DNA of 64,000 bases, from the NCBI GenBank assembly GCA_965221795.1, contig OZ244914.1, positions 2,542,001 to 2,606,000 on the forward strand. Direction: 5' to 3'. The DNA comes from VYFG01 sp965221795 (lineage in GTDB: Bacteria > Pseudomonadota > Gammaproteobacteria > Arenicellales > Poriferihabitantaceae). The first letter of the stretch is position 1. Every line of letters starts with the position of its first letter. A model generated the notes under the pieces. That model was not told where the DNA came from, did no database searches, and was given only the letters and a program-made list of their open reading frames with translations. Of the stretch, positions 1 through 8,517 are shown one piece after another. The translations under genes and the position numbers were made by a program.

Positions 1-121
1 AGCACCGATACAGGGGCTTACCACAGGACTTCATGAGTACATGGCCGGCCCTGAAAAATCCCGAATTCAGCGATAACTATCTGAATATACTAGAAGATAC
101 TCCCTGAATGGATGGATTCGA

Positions 122-463
122 ATGGCCAGATATGGTCTCATGGACGCTCCATTCCTTGCCATTTCAAACGACAACATGCGCCCCAGACTCCCTGCTTTTA
201 CCGAATCCCACGACTTCTTCCGAAACCGCCGGAAAAATCGGCTTGATCCGCGCCATGAGTTGGTCCGCCTGGCCGGGATCCTGGACTGGCAACGATTTGA
301 CGAGACCTTCAGTGCGCTGTATTGCCCTGACCAGAGCGGTCCCGGCAGCAGGCCCACCCGCCGGATGGTGGGGCTGGAGGAGTCTCTCCAGCATGTGTAC
401 CGACGGTCGGACGAGGCCGTGGTGGCGCATTGGGCGGGGAATTTCTACGGGCAGTCCTCCTGA
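122..463 (+). pseudogene. IS5-family transposase, N-terminal relic
   Basis: The reading frame gives about 113 residues that match the start of IS5-type transposases: a DPRHELVRLA segment, a WQRFDETFSALY segment, then RPTRRMVGLEESLQ and SDEAVVAHW, where intact enzymes read on through a YWQYFCG-like motif into the DDE domain. Here the frame stops just after GNFYGQSS, and the catalytic domain does not follow in any frame. It is therefore an N-terminal remnant. No terminal inverted repeats were found around it. The family call rests on the remembered motif pattern; the IS5 subgroup is not resolved. Confidence 0.6.
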
Positions 464-481
464 ATTTCGTTAAGCCAAGAC

Positions 482-907
482 CTAGCAATACGGTTTCCAG
501 TTTATTGTCTTTCCGTCAAATATGCGGGATGGAGGATCATCGTCTTTGGCTTCGATAGTGAAGGTTCGTTCATCGGTAAGGTTGAATGTTCCCGTCCCGT
601 TGTTGGTGATTCGCGTGATGATCCGCAGACGCTGCGTGTTTGCGCCCACATTGAGGCAGTCGTTGTCCGTGCTGGTGGCGGACACGACGATACGACAGCC
701 TGGAACATTGTCGCCTATGCATGACCTGGTGGACGCGGCAACCGGATCCACTACCCCCCCCCCCCCTTTCCAGGTTGTGAGCAGGAAAAATCCCGGTATT
801 GCCAGATTTGTATATGGCTTGAAACTGCTCGAACTGCTTCCCCGCGTACGCCTCATGTGCAGCAGTGTTTGCAGAGTCCGGCTTCCAAGAGGATATCGAC
901 AGCGCAA
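482..907 (-). pseudogene. Small Cys-containing protein remnant next to a C13/G13 tract
   Basis: On the minus strand the part downstream of the G13 run reads as a plausible protein domain of about 90 residues, with four cysteines (SCIGDNVPGC, NDC and the C-terminal PYC) and an alternating beta-like pattern (RLRIITRITNNG, ERTFTIEAKDD). The 50 residues upstream of the tract are serine-rich and do not look like a native N terminus or a signal peptide. I infer that the 3' part of a secreted or fimbrial-type protein gene was joined to unrelated DNA at the homopolymer. The protein family is not recognised. The frame through the tract depends on its length. Confidence 0.35.
754..773 (+). repeat. C13 tract followed by TTTCCAG
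   Basis: Thirteen C residues (754-766) are followed by TTTCCAG. The same CCCCCCTTTCCAG string occurs on the minus strand at 9755-9767, directly outside the end of an IS30 copy. Downstream here the sequence continues GTTGTGAG, which loosely resembles the IS end TGTGAAG. It may be a remnant of an IS30 terminus or an unoccupied target of the same kind. Confidence 0.6.
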
Positions 908-1005
908 TCCCAGGCAGGATTGATTTCGTTCTGAAAGATCAAGAAGCCAATGTGCTCAAGGAAAGCCTGCAGACATCCAGCAACGCCCGCAATCGAGAGA
1001 ATTAA
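823..1005 (+). pseudogene. C-terminal fragment of an unknown protein
   Basis: After an in-frame TGA at 820-822, the plus strand is open for 60 residues to a TAA at 1003-1005. The segment has three cysteines near its start (NCSNCFPAYASC) and a natural-looking amphipathic tail (SGFQEDIDSAIPGRIDFVL, then KDQEANVLKESLQTSSNARN). It has no start codon of its own with a ribosome site, so it looks like the 3' end of a gene cut off near the C13 tract. The family is unknown. Confidence 0.3.
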
Positions 1006-1323
1006 ACACCCAACCGATGTTTCCGAGTTCATTTTTCGTTCTCTCGGTTGCCGTTTTGCTTAGACCTTGGGAATCTCCTTTGTGCTCATCTCATAATCGG
1101 CAATGAGAAACCATGTCCGTTCCGCTTTGCAGAAGTCTTGTTGGCATCGAGACTCAACTCTCGAACCGCAGCTTTACGCGTTGTCGCCGGACTGTTGCAA
1201 TACAGATTTGCTTAAGCAGTAATCGACTGTCTGAGCTCCATTCCGTTTTCTAGCCTAGATATGGAACCATCCAGAGATGCATGCTGATTCTGAAAACGAA
1301 ACGAGTGGATAACCCAGAAGAGA

Positions 1324-2628
1324 TCAGCAGGGGGATGAAGAGTCGTTGCTGTCAATGGCCTCTGGTATTTGAGTTGGGTTTTCCATGATCCTGCCCCGAT
1401 CCAGCAGATAGGTTCGAAAAGACGGGATCGGGCACACGAACCGATCAACGGATTCTTTGTGTAAAGCCCCCTGATGTACCAGGTGAACGAAGAAGGAGTC
1501 CGCATCCATATCGGCAGGAAAGCAGTATGTCAGGGGGTCGGTCTTGTGCAGTTCCTTCATCAAGCGCTTGATTTGGGTACGGCTCTGATTGCAGTCCAGT
1601 TCCGCCATCACCCGGGTAGTCAGATTTCGGGCATCCTGCATCTCATCTGAATATTGATTGTGATCATAAGCGTTTCTTCCGGTCCTGATTTCAAGGCCGA
1701 TTCTTTCCCATTCCGCCCCGGAGAGGTCTCCGCCTGTTCTCAGAGCTTCCCGGCCCAGGGCCTTGAGAACGATGTGCAGATGGCGGGGCCAGCCATCACA
1801 AGGCTCTGCCAGTCGCTCCACTTGATCCTCGAATCCGGCAACATCAATCCCGAAATGCGCACAGGATCTGGTCATGAACTCCCTGGCCTCAGGATCCGGA
1901 AAGCAGCCGATATGGTGTTTCTGGTCGGGCGGTATGCGGGTCAGGTCCATCCGGCCGGCCGAGTATTCGGTATCGCTGAGACCAGCCAACACCAATGCAA
2001 TCGGCAGACCGCAGCCGTCATGGGGGCCTTGAAACAGCTTGGAGAGAGGATCATCTGAATTACGCTTGAACCGCTGTGCCTCGTCGATCGCCAGCACGAC
2101 CGGCCGGTCAAATCCGCCGTGCCGTTCGATCCAGGTCCCGAATGTGTTCCAGTTTGCGTCCGACTCCGCACGTTCGACACCGGTTTCCTGTTTGCGAGCG
2201 AACCGGAACAGCCCGAATCCGAAGCCGGCCTCGCTTCCGGTGTTTTTGCTGATCCTGGCCATGAATTCCTGGGCTTTCGACGGATTGATCTTCTCGGCCA
2301 GTGGCTTGAGAATATCGACTGGCCCCGCAATATCGCCAGACTTGAGTGTCACCACCAACGGGGCCTTGCCAACGCTCTCCGCATACAGCCTCGTTGGATT
2401 CTGCGCCATTTCATTCACGATCGAGCTCTTGCCTGCCCCCGGCGCTCCCTGGACAATGCGCGTCGTTTTCTCTGCACCCTGCTGACCCGATCCCGTACCT
2501 TCCCATACCTGTTCCGCTGCGAGAGCGATGTCGTCCAAGACTTCAGCTCGTCCAACAAACACTGGCGGAGGATCACCTTCTGTTAACCCGAGAAAAGACT
2601 CCAGTTCTCGTTTTTGATCTTCATGCAT
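1324..2628 (-). CDS. AAA/STAND-like ATPase
   Basis: A 434-residue P-loop ATPase. Walker A is GAPGAGKSS near residues 60-70 and Walker B is VVLAIDEAQ near residue 180, followed by an ORC/AAA-type lid and a winged-helix-like C-terminal half (TRTQIKRLMKELHK-like stretch, then a region ending near FVCPIPSFRTYLLDRGR). The ATG at 2628 is preferred to the adjacent TTG at 2631. Proteins of this build occur as orphan ATPases in mobile or defence regions; no partner is visible here. It stands alone between the fragments at 1 kb and the IS30 copy at 2.85 kb. The cellular role is not known. Confidence 0.75.
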   Translation of the reverse strand: MHEDQKRELESFLGLTEGDPPPVFVGRAEVLDDIALAAEQVWEGTGSGQQGAEKTTRIVQGAPGAGKSSIVNEMAQNPTRLYAESVGKAPLVVTLKSGDIAGPVDILKPLAEKINPSKAQEFMARISKNTGSEAGFGFGLFRFARKQETGVERAESDANWNTFGTWIERHGGFDRPVVLAIDEAQRFKRNSDDPLSKLFQGPHDGCGLPIALVLAGLSDTEYSAGRMDLTRIPPDQKHHIGCFPDPEAREFMTRSCAHFGIDVAGFEDQVERLAEPCDGWPRHLHIVLKALGREALRTGGDLSGAEWERIGLEIRTGRNAYDHNQYSDEMQDARNLTTRVMAELDCNQSRTQIKRLMKELHKTDPLTYCFPADMDADSFFVHLVHQGALHKESVDRFVCPIPSFRTYLLDRGRIMENPTQIPEAIDSNDSSSPC

Positions 2629-2852
2629 CAATACATCTCACTGCGTCCATCCTCTCCCGAAATCATGCGTGCAGGCACAGGATGCCGATCAAGGCACAAG
2701 ACCCAAGTCCATGCAAGCGTTGGAGCACTGGACCATCGGCTGAAACCTGCATCATAATTATTGTACCAAGCATTGGGTGATTGACTAGTCGATTGTACAA
2801 CACCTAAAAATATCCACATACTATAGAGAGTTGAAAATGGTCTTTTCTATCT

Positions 2853-2865
2853 CCCCCCCCCCCCC
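2853..2865 (+). repeat. C13 homopolymer at the outer end of IS30 copy 1
   Basis: Thirteen consecutive C residues followed by TTTTCGAG and then the IS30 end TGTGAAGTGCAAC. On the minus strand it reads as a G run about 27 bp upstream of a TATAGT hexamer at 2821-2826, ahead of the AAA ATPase gene, so it may also lie next to that gene's promoter. Confidence 0.7.
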
Positions 2866-2977
2866 TTTTCGAGTGTGAAGTGCAACACCCCCTAAGCCGC
2901 TGGCTGGTGAGGTGAAAAGCTTGCAGTGGGCCAGAGGATGGTCAACCATCTCTGTTTCGCACCAACGGAGGATTGCC

Positions 2978-3726
2978 ATGCCCGTAGGTTACCACCCCTT
3001 GACCCCTGCCGAACGAGGCCCGATGCACGCCCGGTTGTACAGGGGGTGGTCGAAACGGGAGATGGCCCGCGACCTCGGACGGGATCCTGCGACGATCTCG
3101 CGCGAGGCCTCGCGCAACCGTGGGCAACGTAGCGACCGGCACCAACAGGCTGATGGCAAGGCCACGGCCCGTCGCCAGGAAGCGTCGGCGGTACCCCGGA
3201 AGATGACACCCGAGCGCTGGGCAGCGGCCGAGGACCGGCTGCGGGAAGGCTGGAGCCCGGAACCGATCGCCGGCCGGTACCGGCAGCCGGGCGAAGGGAT
3301 GGCGGGCAAGGAGTGGATCTACCAGTATGTGCGGGCTGACCGGCAGGCCGGAGGGACGCGGTCACCCGGCGTCTGGGTCCGGTCCGGGACCGGGTTCACA
3401 CCTGCACGGCAGACCACGGCAAGGAGTTCGCGAGACATCGGGAGATCGCACAGAAGCTCGATGTGAACTGCTGCTTTGCCACCCCCTACCATTCCTGGGA
3501 ACGGGGCCGGAACGAGCACACCAACGGCCGGGTGCGCCCGTACTTCCCGAAAGGGACAGACTTCCGCCAGGTGACCGCCGCGCAGGTGCAGGCAGTGGAA
3601 GACCGGCTCAACCGTCGGCCTCGGAAGGTCCTGGGGGTTCGCCCCCCGGCGGAGGTCTTTGCCCGTGGGTTGGCTCCCCCCGGACGCGGCTGGCGGTCCC
3701 CCTATCGCCCCCCGGCACTCCGGTGA
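2978..3726 (+). pseudogene. IS30-family transposase, internal deletion
   Basis: The start is good: GGAGG at 2966-2970 sits seven bases before the ATG at 2978. The N-terminal helix-turn-helix is intact (GWSKREMARDLGRDPATISR), and the frame continues through SPEPIAGRY and WIYQYVRAD to about 3360. Then the segment equivalent to DWELEPILG and the first catalytic Asp of copy 2 is missing, and the frame shifts. The C-terminal catalytic end resumes in another frame from 3463 (PYHSWERGRNEHTNGR, then NRRPRKVLG). The enzyme is therefore dead, but its N terminus is better preserved than that of copy 2. Confidence 0.8.
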
Positions 3727-3945
3727 CCCGCCGGAGCGGCCTCGCTCGGCCTCACGGTGCCGGTTTCGCCCTTGCTTTGGCCGATGGCTTCGGTCAGGAT
3801 CGCCAGCCGTCGAGATGGCTGCCATCCGTGGCCGAAAAGAAGCGCTCGAAGCGCGAATTTTTGGGTCGCCGCCGCGATCCCTCCCTTCGGGCTACGCCCT
3901 CATTCCGGGATCGCGGCGCGGTTGCACTTCGGATTGGTCCCGGGG

Positions 3946-4993
3946 AAACAACCAATCGCTGTTTCCGAAAATGAATGATGAACGTTTTGCTGAGATCTGT
4001 TCCATCTTCATTGCATCTCACCGCCCAGCTGTCAGCGACAACAACCGCAGGAAGCAGGTCGTGAAAATCAGGCCCGGCAGATGGTGGGAATTCAGGGAAT
4101 TCTGGGAGTTGATCAACGGCAAGGCGAAATTCGTCTATCGGGGCATTGACGAGGAGCAGCTAATCGGAAGCATTCGCGATCAATTCAACCAAGAGGAAGT
4201 TACTCTCAATTCGGCTTATATCAGGGGCGAAATTCTGCACACTCATGACAATACGGTTGAGACCATGAGTGAAAATCCTGCGGCTTATCAAGCAGCGACG
4301 ACTTTTGATCCAGGAGTGGTTGCCTCCGATCTTGCGCGAGAGAAAAAACTCCCGATTGCATTCGTCTGCAGGCTGGGTTCTCGATTGAAGCGCGAATGGC
4401 TTGTCAATGACCGGGTAAAAGCGAGAGAGAACCTGCTGAAGTTCATTCAGCAGGAAATCCATGCCGCCATCCTGCAGGGGATCGACTACCAGTTCACCGA
4501 GACAACCATTTATCCCCACTCTCTACAGAATCAGGACAAGTCTGGAAGAACGAAACTGACTCATACTGAACTGGGCAGATGGACATACGATGAGGATCCT
4601 CCTCCTCATTTCCTGTACGACAGGATTGCTTATGATTCAGCAATAGAGCAGGAATCCGCGGTTAGCGACCCTCATAATATTGACGGTAACGAGATAACGG
4701 TGTTTGCCAAGTTGCCCGGAATCAACATTCCGACACCATACAAAAACTACCACCCTGATTTTGCGTATTTGATCAAAAAACCGGATGGCCAGACACTGTA
4801 TCTGGTAGTGGAAACCAAGGGATACGACCGGGAAGCGGATATCCCTGAGGATGAAAGTCAAAAGATACGTTACGGGCAGAAATTCTTCGATACATTGAAC
4901 AAGGAATCTCCGGATGTCAACGTGGTGTACCAAACCCGCATCAATCGTCAGAAACTGCATGAATTGCTGAAATCGGTGGCTGGCAATAGATAA
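3946..4993 (+). pseudogene. Type III restriction enzyme Res subunit, C-terminal fragment
   Basis: About 345 residues match the C terminus of type III restriction (Res) subunits: RPGRWWEFREFWELINGKAK in the middle, and at the end a PD-(D/E)XK nuclease core, YHPDFAY followed about 15 residues later by VVETKG. The helicase part that should precede it is absent: the IS30 copy 1 lies immediately upstream and its right end reads into this frame. An internal ATG at 3971 exists, but a lone nuclease domain without translocase and without a Mod subunit nearby is unlikely to act as a restriction enzyme. I infer inactivation by IS insertion plus deletion. Confidence 0.75.
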
Positions 4994-5279
4994 CCATGGA
5001 GACTGTCCAGGGTCATGAAAAGGGAGCCCGAAGCCGCCCATTCTGTGTTTTGTTCAGTCCCGTTTCACATTATCGTAGAGGTGAAATCACACCATGCGGT
5101 AAGGATTAGGCATGACCGGGGAAGCCGGGGGCGACGGAATCCGCAGCAACGGACCGTTTTCAGAATCACGGCAATGCGAGACCCGGGTCATGATATTCCT
5201 GCACTCACGGCGGCGGTGGATCTGAAGGAAATGCCCGGCCTGTCGGCATCCTCGTTCTTCACAACAGTGCTGCGTCCGG
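4994..5279. other. Intergenic, no gene seen
   Basis: Spacer between the convergent Res fragment and the minus-strand secreted-protein gene. Reading frames here are short and out of phase with any recognisable protein. No clear terminator with a T-run was found. Confidence 0.5.
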
Positions 5280-5902
5280 CTACTGGGTGCCGCCGAGCAA
5301 TCCGCCGCCAGGGCCAACCCGTGCGCAGCCCTTGCCGCCCATGAACAGGAAGTAGGGCTCGCCTGGAGCCTGGTATGGAGTTGTCCCTCCAGAGGGCAGA
5401 TCAAAGCGCTGCACCACCATCTCACCGGGGCCCCGGTTGGGATCGTTGGAATTGCGGTTGCTCCAGATGTGGGCACCGGCCTTGGGGCGGACTTCAATGA
5501 TGTTCTCGCCCAGGATGCCGCCGGCCCAGCCGACTCGATTGGCCACGGGGTCCTGCCACCGGTTGTTATTGTTCAACGCAGTCCGCCACTCCCAATCGGA
5601 GAATGCCGTCGCCCGCAGCTCACTCCTTGCCTGGATGAAATAACCAGCGACCGGAAAGCTGGCCCGCGTCACGCTGCTGTCGGTGCTCGAGAAGATGATC
5701 TTCATGCGGCCCGGCGTAGCATGCTCGCCGCAACCGTCCACGACCGGCGAAACCGAGGCCAACCGGACGGTGCATTTGCTCTTAGTGCAGGTGGTCTGCG
5801 CCTGTGCCGGTCCTGCCGACAGCAGGAAGAACGTCATCGCAGCCGCCGCGAGGGCCGTCAGTCTAGCGAGGGGGGGGGGGGGGGGATACGTAAAGTGTTC
5901 AT
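5280..5902 (-). CDS. Small secreted protein with a C16 tract in its signal-peptide region (frame off as read)
   Basis: The body (ATG 5837 to stop at 5280) encodes a hydrophobic stretch MTFFLLSAGPAQAQT that is the end of a signal peptide, followed by a Cys-containing mature domain of about 170 residues that I do not recognise. A better start lies upstream: GAGAGG just before the ATG at 5902, giving MNTLRI and then a run of proline codons made by C16 (5870-5885). With 16 C this frame ends after SLD at a TGA. With 17 or 14 C it would run straight into LARLTALAAAAMTFFLLSAG and give one complete signal peptide with a charged n-region. I infer a slipped-strand switch or a base-calling error in the tract. 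Exported protein; function unknown. Confidence 0.65.
5870..5885 (-). repeat. C16 (G16 on plus) tract inside a signal-peptide coding region
   Basis: Sixteen G on the plus strand, flanked by A on both sides. The tract lies 6 codons downstream of the ATG at 5902 and encodes prolines. Its length sets whether the reading frame continues into the secreted protein. Confidence 0.85.
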
Positions 5903-5992
5903 ATTCCTCTCTACAGTGAAATTATCTAAAAATAATATTGGTAATTTATACCAACGTTTGGCTGATTATACCAAATTTCTTCTTATTAAACG

Positions 5993-6038
5993 GGGGGATC
6001 AAGGTAGATCAGGTCGATGCATTCCGAATTGATCCCCC
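5993..6038. repeat. Inverted repeat GGGGGATCAA / TTGATCCCCC
   Basis: Perfect 10-bp arms (5993-6002 and 6029-6038) separated by 26 bp. It lies between the secreted-protein promoter region and the IS1595 relic. No T-run follows either arm. It could be a relic IS end or an operator-like site. Confidence 0.45.
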
Positions 6039-6095
6039 GCAAAACCTCCAGATTGTCCTTGCAGAAGATGGTCCGGTTGGGGACGTTGCAGGAAG

Positions 6096-6362
6096 TCACC
6101 AGATCAACTGGCAATAGGTCAACCGCTTGCCTTCCATCTTCCTGACCATGCAATCCATCTGGCTAATAGTGTCCAGTTATCGATCATTGAACCGTCCGGA
6201 AAATTCATTGACATAGCAGTTCGAGTGTTTCTCGCTCATGTGGTGATCGGTGCCGTGATATCTCCTTTTCAACAGAGCCCAAAAACTCTCAATGGGGTTT
6301 TTGCCGCGTTTAGTTGTGAAGAACAGGTAATCGGCAAACTGCCATGAATTAGTTACCGCTTC
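6096..6362 (-). pseudogene. IS1595 (ISXO2-like) transposase, C-terminal relic
   Basis: Minus-strand translation gives the hallmark end of ISXO2-type transposases: KRGKNPIESFWALLKR, then YHGTDHHMSEKH, then YVNEFSGRFNDR, a TAA in place of the usual Glu codon, LDTISQMDCMV, and finally KRLTYCQLIW before the natural stop at 6096. The N-terminal two thirds are missing. The nonsense codon inside the conserved NxRELDT region shows the gene is decayed. Confidence 0.75.
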
Positions 6363-6534
6363 TAACCCCCGATTTGTATTATGGGTTTTCGTGGATCTGA
6401 TAGGAAAAGAATCAGCCGGGACACTATTTTTGCCACATCATAACCGGCGTTTGATACGCCTTTATGATTCCCTGGCTGTAGCGCTTTACTCTACGATGAT
6501 TATCAATCGCGGAAATCGCTTTGATACTGCCGTC

Positions 6535-7308
6535 TTACCACCTCTGTGGAACATACATCGCATAATACAAAGGCATCACCATGTTCGTTTGCTCTGAAGC
6601 CGATGAACCTCTTGTTCCGGTGAGTTTGAACGTCTTGCCGGGAGCGCATTTGTCGATGTAGGATTGCAGGGATTTGGCTCGGGTGCGCTTTCCGCTCTTA
6701 ACTTCAATTGGCACAATCTCGCCTTTATCGTTGGCGAGGGTAAACTCGATCTCCGCGCGGGCATCATTCCAGGAGTAGCTGGGTTCAAGCCCGGTAGCAG
6801 CGAGTTCCTGCTGGACAAAGTTTTCGGCAATATAGCCTTTGTACTCATAGCTTTTCTGCTTGATTTCCTTGTATCCGGTGCCAAGCATGTGATTAAGCAG
6901 CCCCACATCGAACAGGAAAAGCTTGACCATATTCTTTTTCCTGTATGCTGCGAGAGGCGTTTTGGGCATTCCTTCGATCGGAAAGTTGGCAAGGGCAAGA
7001 CGACAATGGATTAGCCACCGTATCGCGTTTTCAAAATCGCTATAGCGTGACTTGCGTTGATGGGCATTTTTGAACTTGAAGCGTTTCACGGATTGGTCCA
7101 TCACGGCGGAAAGCTGTTCAGGGATGCTATCAAAAACGGATTCAATCAGAAGGGCATCGACTTTGCCGGAATACTTCCCAAAATCCCTGTGATAACCCTC
7201 CAGCAAGTTCGAATGAATTTCATGAACTTTTTCCACATCCTCCAGTATGCTGGTGCCTTTGTATTGATACCAAGTCGCGACGGCCTCCGGCATTCCACCG
7301 GTAAAGTA
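6535..7308 (-). pseudogene. DUF4143 ATPase, C-terminal half (split gene)
   Basis: This is the downstream half of an AAA/DUF4143 protein. It begins in frame with YFTGGMPEAV, the conserved junction after the ATPase domain, and contains the DUF4143 body and a nuclease-like end with IPIEVKSGK. The matching N-terminal half is at 7938-8477 and ends at LLDMLTDY, exactly the residues that should precede YFTGGMPEAV. About 629 bp separate the halves. An internal ATG in GGMPEA could start translation of this half at 7293, but it would lack the P-loop. Confidence 0.75.
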
Positions 7309-7347
7309 AAGGTTGACGTCTGGGTTAGAAAGACGTACCTTCAGAAC

Positions 7348-7569
7348 ATGAATACATCACCCGATATGCAAAAGTTGGATAACCGGCTCGCCGTCCTGGA
7401 GGAACGCATGAACACTCAACTTGCCAAGAACGAAAGTGCGATTGATCGGCTCCGTGCCGATATGGAACGGCGCGACAAAGAAGCCGCCCAACGCGAAACG
7501 CGGTTGATCCTGGCCATAGCGGGCATGATCGGCCTCGCGGTCACAATTCTGGGTTTGTGGCTTAGCTAG
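7348..7569 (+). CDS. Small coiled-coil protein with C-terminal membrane anchor
   Basis: Seventy-three residues. An N-terminal heptad-like coiled coil (about residues 8-48: repeated LDNRLAVLEERM and RLRADMERRDKEA patterns, rich in E, R and K) is followed by one membrane segment (LILAIAGMIGLAVTILGLWL). This is the general build of small tail-anchored proteins. No close family is assigned. The ribosome site is weak. It lies on the insert that splits the ATPase gene and is on the opposite strand to it. Confidence 0.55.
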   Translation: MNTSPDMQKLDNRLAVLEERMNTQLAKNESAIDRLRADMERRDKEAAQRETRLILAIAGMIGLAVTILGLWLS

Positions 7570-7608
7570 GGTGAAACGCTGAAAACGCCAGTGCACAGGA
7601 TCGGTTAA

Positions 7609-7704
7609 ATGCGACACTCGAACGCTTTCATTACGATGATCGTTGTTGCAACATTTGGGTTTGGAGTTCTCGCCTTTTTAATCGGCCTGCCTGTCGCCTC
7701 ATAA
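7609..7704 (+). CDS. 31-residue predicted membrane peptide
   Basis: ATG at 7609 with AGGA eight bases upstream (7597-7600) and a TAA at 7702-7704. The product begins MRHSNAF and is then almost wholly hydrophobic (ITMIVVATFGFGVLAFLIGL). It follows the coiled-coil gene by 39 bp in the same direction. Peptides of this size and shape include type I toxins and small regulators of membrane proteins, but nothing else supports either. It is too short for certainty. Confidence 0.4.
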   Translation: MRHSNAFITMIVVATFGFGVLAFLIGLPVAS

Positions 7705-7937
7705 AGCGCCGTCAGAAGAATGCGGGATCCTGCGAACAGGGGAAAACCCCCTTGAAACGGCTGAAACGGCCTGTATGGGCTGTTTTGTCGGCTCTGAGGG
7801 GGTTTTTGAGGCTATGAATGGCTCTCTCAGCGCCGAATCGTCCTTTGGGGGTAGGGTTGGTACCTTTGGGAAACCTGGGCGCTTACAGAGCAATTCACGG
7901 GCTCACAAGCGGTATTTTGATCGCATCACCGCGCGGA

Positions 7938-8477
7938 ATAGTCAGTAAGCATATCCAGCAACCTGGCATGAGCGACAGCTGAATCGGCCTGCGCTTCAAA
8001 GGCCTTGATCAGGGCCGATTCTTCCGAGGCATATAGAAACTCCTGAAACGTCATTGGACGTAAATTATGGTGTTCGACCTTTCCGACAGGAAAGGTGTTC
8101 AGCAACCCCACATTTGAGCCACTGGCAGCCACAAAATAGGTGGGCGTTTTCTCGGCAAAATACTTCAGCGATGTAGCAGCGCGCTCACATTCACCAATTT
8201 CATCCAGAATCAGTAAATCGGTCTCTGGATGAAATTTCTGGCCGGTCATGAGCTCAATATTCATCAAGATATCATGCGGCGTCAAAGAATCATCAAAGGC
8301 TTCTTTGAATTCTGGATTTTCTAAAAAGTCGAGATGCAAGATGTTGGCGAACTCCTTGCCCAAGAGGTTTCGCAGAAGGTGTGTTTTTCCGATCTGTCGT
8401 GCGCCATCAATGAGTACGGGCTTGCGCTCGCTCTTGCTTTTCCAGGAAATTAACGACTTTAGTAAAGCACGCTTCAC
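7938..8477 (-). pseudogene. DUF4143 ATPase, N-terminal AAA half (split gene)
   Basis: From a GTG at 8477 the frame gives the P-loop ATPase half: Walker A GARQIGKTH, Walker B DLLILDEIGE, sensor region YFVAASGSNVG, and the FQEFL motif. It ends LLDMLTDY at 7938, then SAR and a stop inside the inserted DNA at 7926. IS30 copy 2 lies about 40 bp upstream (8518), so the native promoter is probably lost as well. Confidence 0.75.
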
Positions 8478-8517
8478 ATTTAACCCCACCAGAAACTTGA
8501 ATCGAAAAGTATATCTT

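Larger units (their letters stand above)
2853..3945 (+). mobile_element. IS30-family element, copy 1 (internally deleted)
   Basis: The core ends carry the inverted repeat GAAGTGCAAC (TGTGAAGTGCAAC from 2874; GTTGCACTTCGGA ending at 3933). Outside each core is a C/G run: C13TTTTCGAG on the left and a segment ending GGGG (3942-3945) on the right. The same arrangement is seen at both ends of copy 2, so I place the element limits at the runs. The transposase inside is deleted for its central catalytic part, so this copy cannot move by itself. Clear target duplications were not seen. The insertion cut into the type III restriction gene on its right side. Confidence 0.75.
7309..7937. other. 629-bp insert splitting the DUF4143 ATPase gene
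   Basis: The two halves of the ATPase join cleanly if this segment is removed (DY at 7938-7943 to YFTGG at 7308). The insert holds two plus-strand small genes coding a coiled-coil/membrane protein and a 31-residue membrane peptide, and then about 230 bp including an imperfect inverted repeat (AAAACCCCCTT near 7743 and GAGGGGGTTTTT near 7798). I found no transposase, no long terminal inverted repeat and no certain target duplication. Confidence 0.5.
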
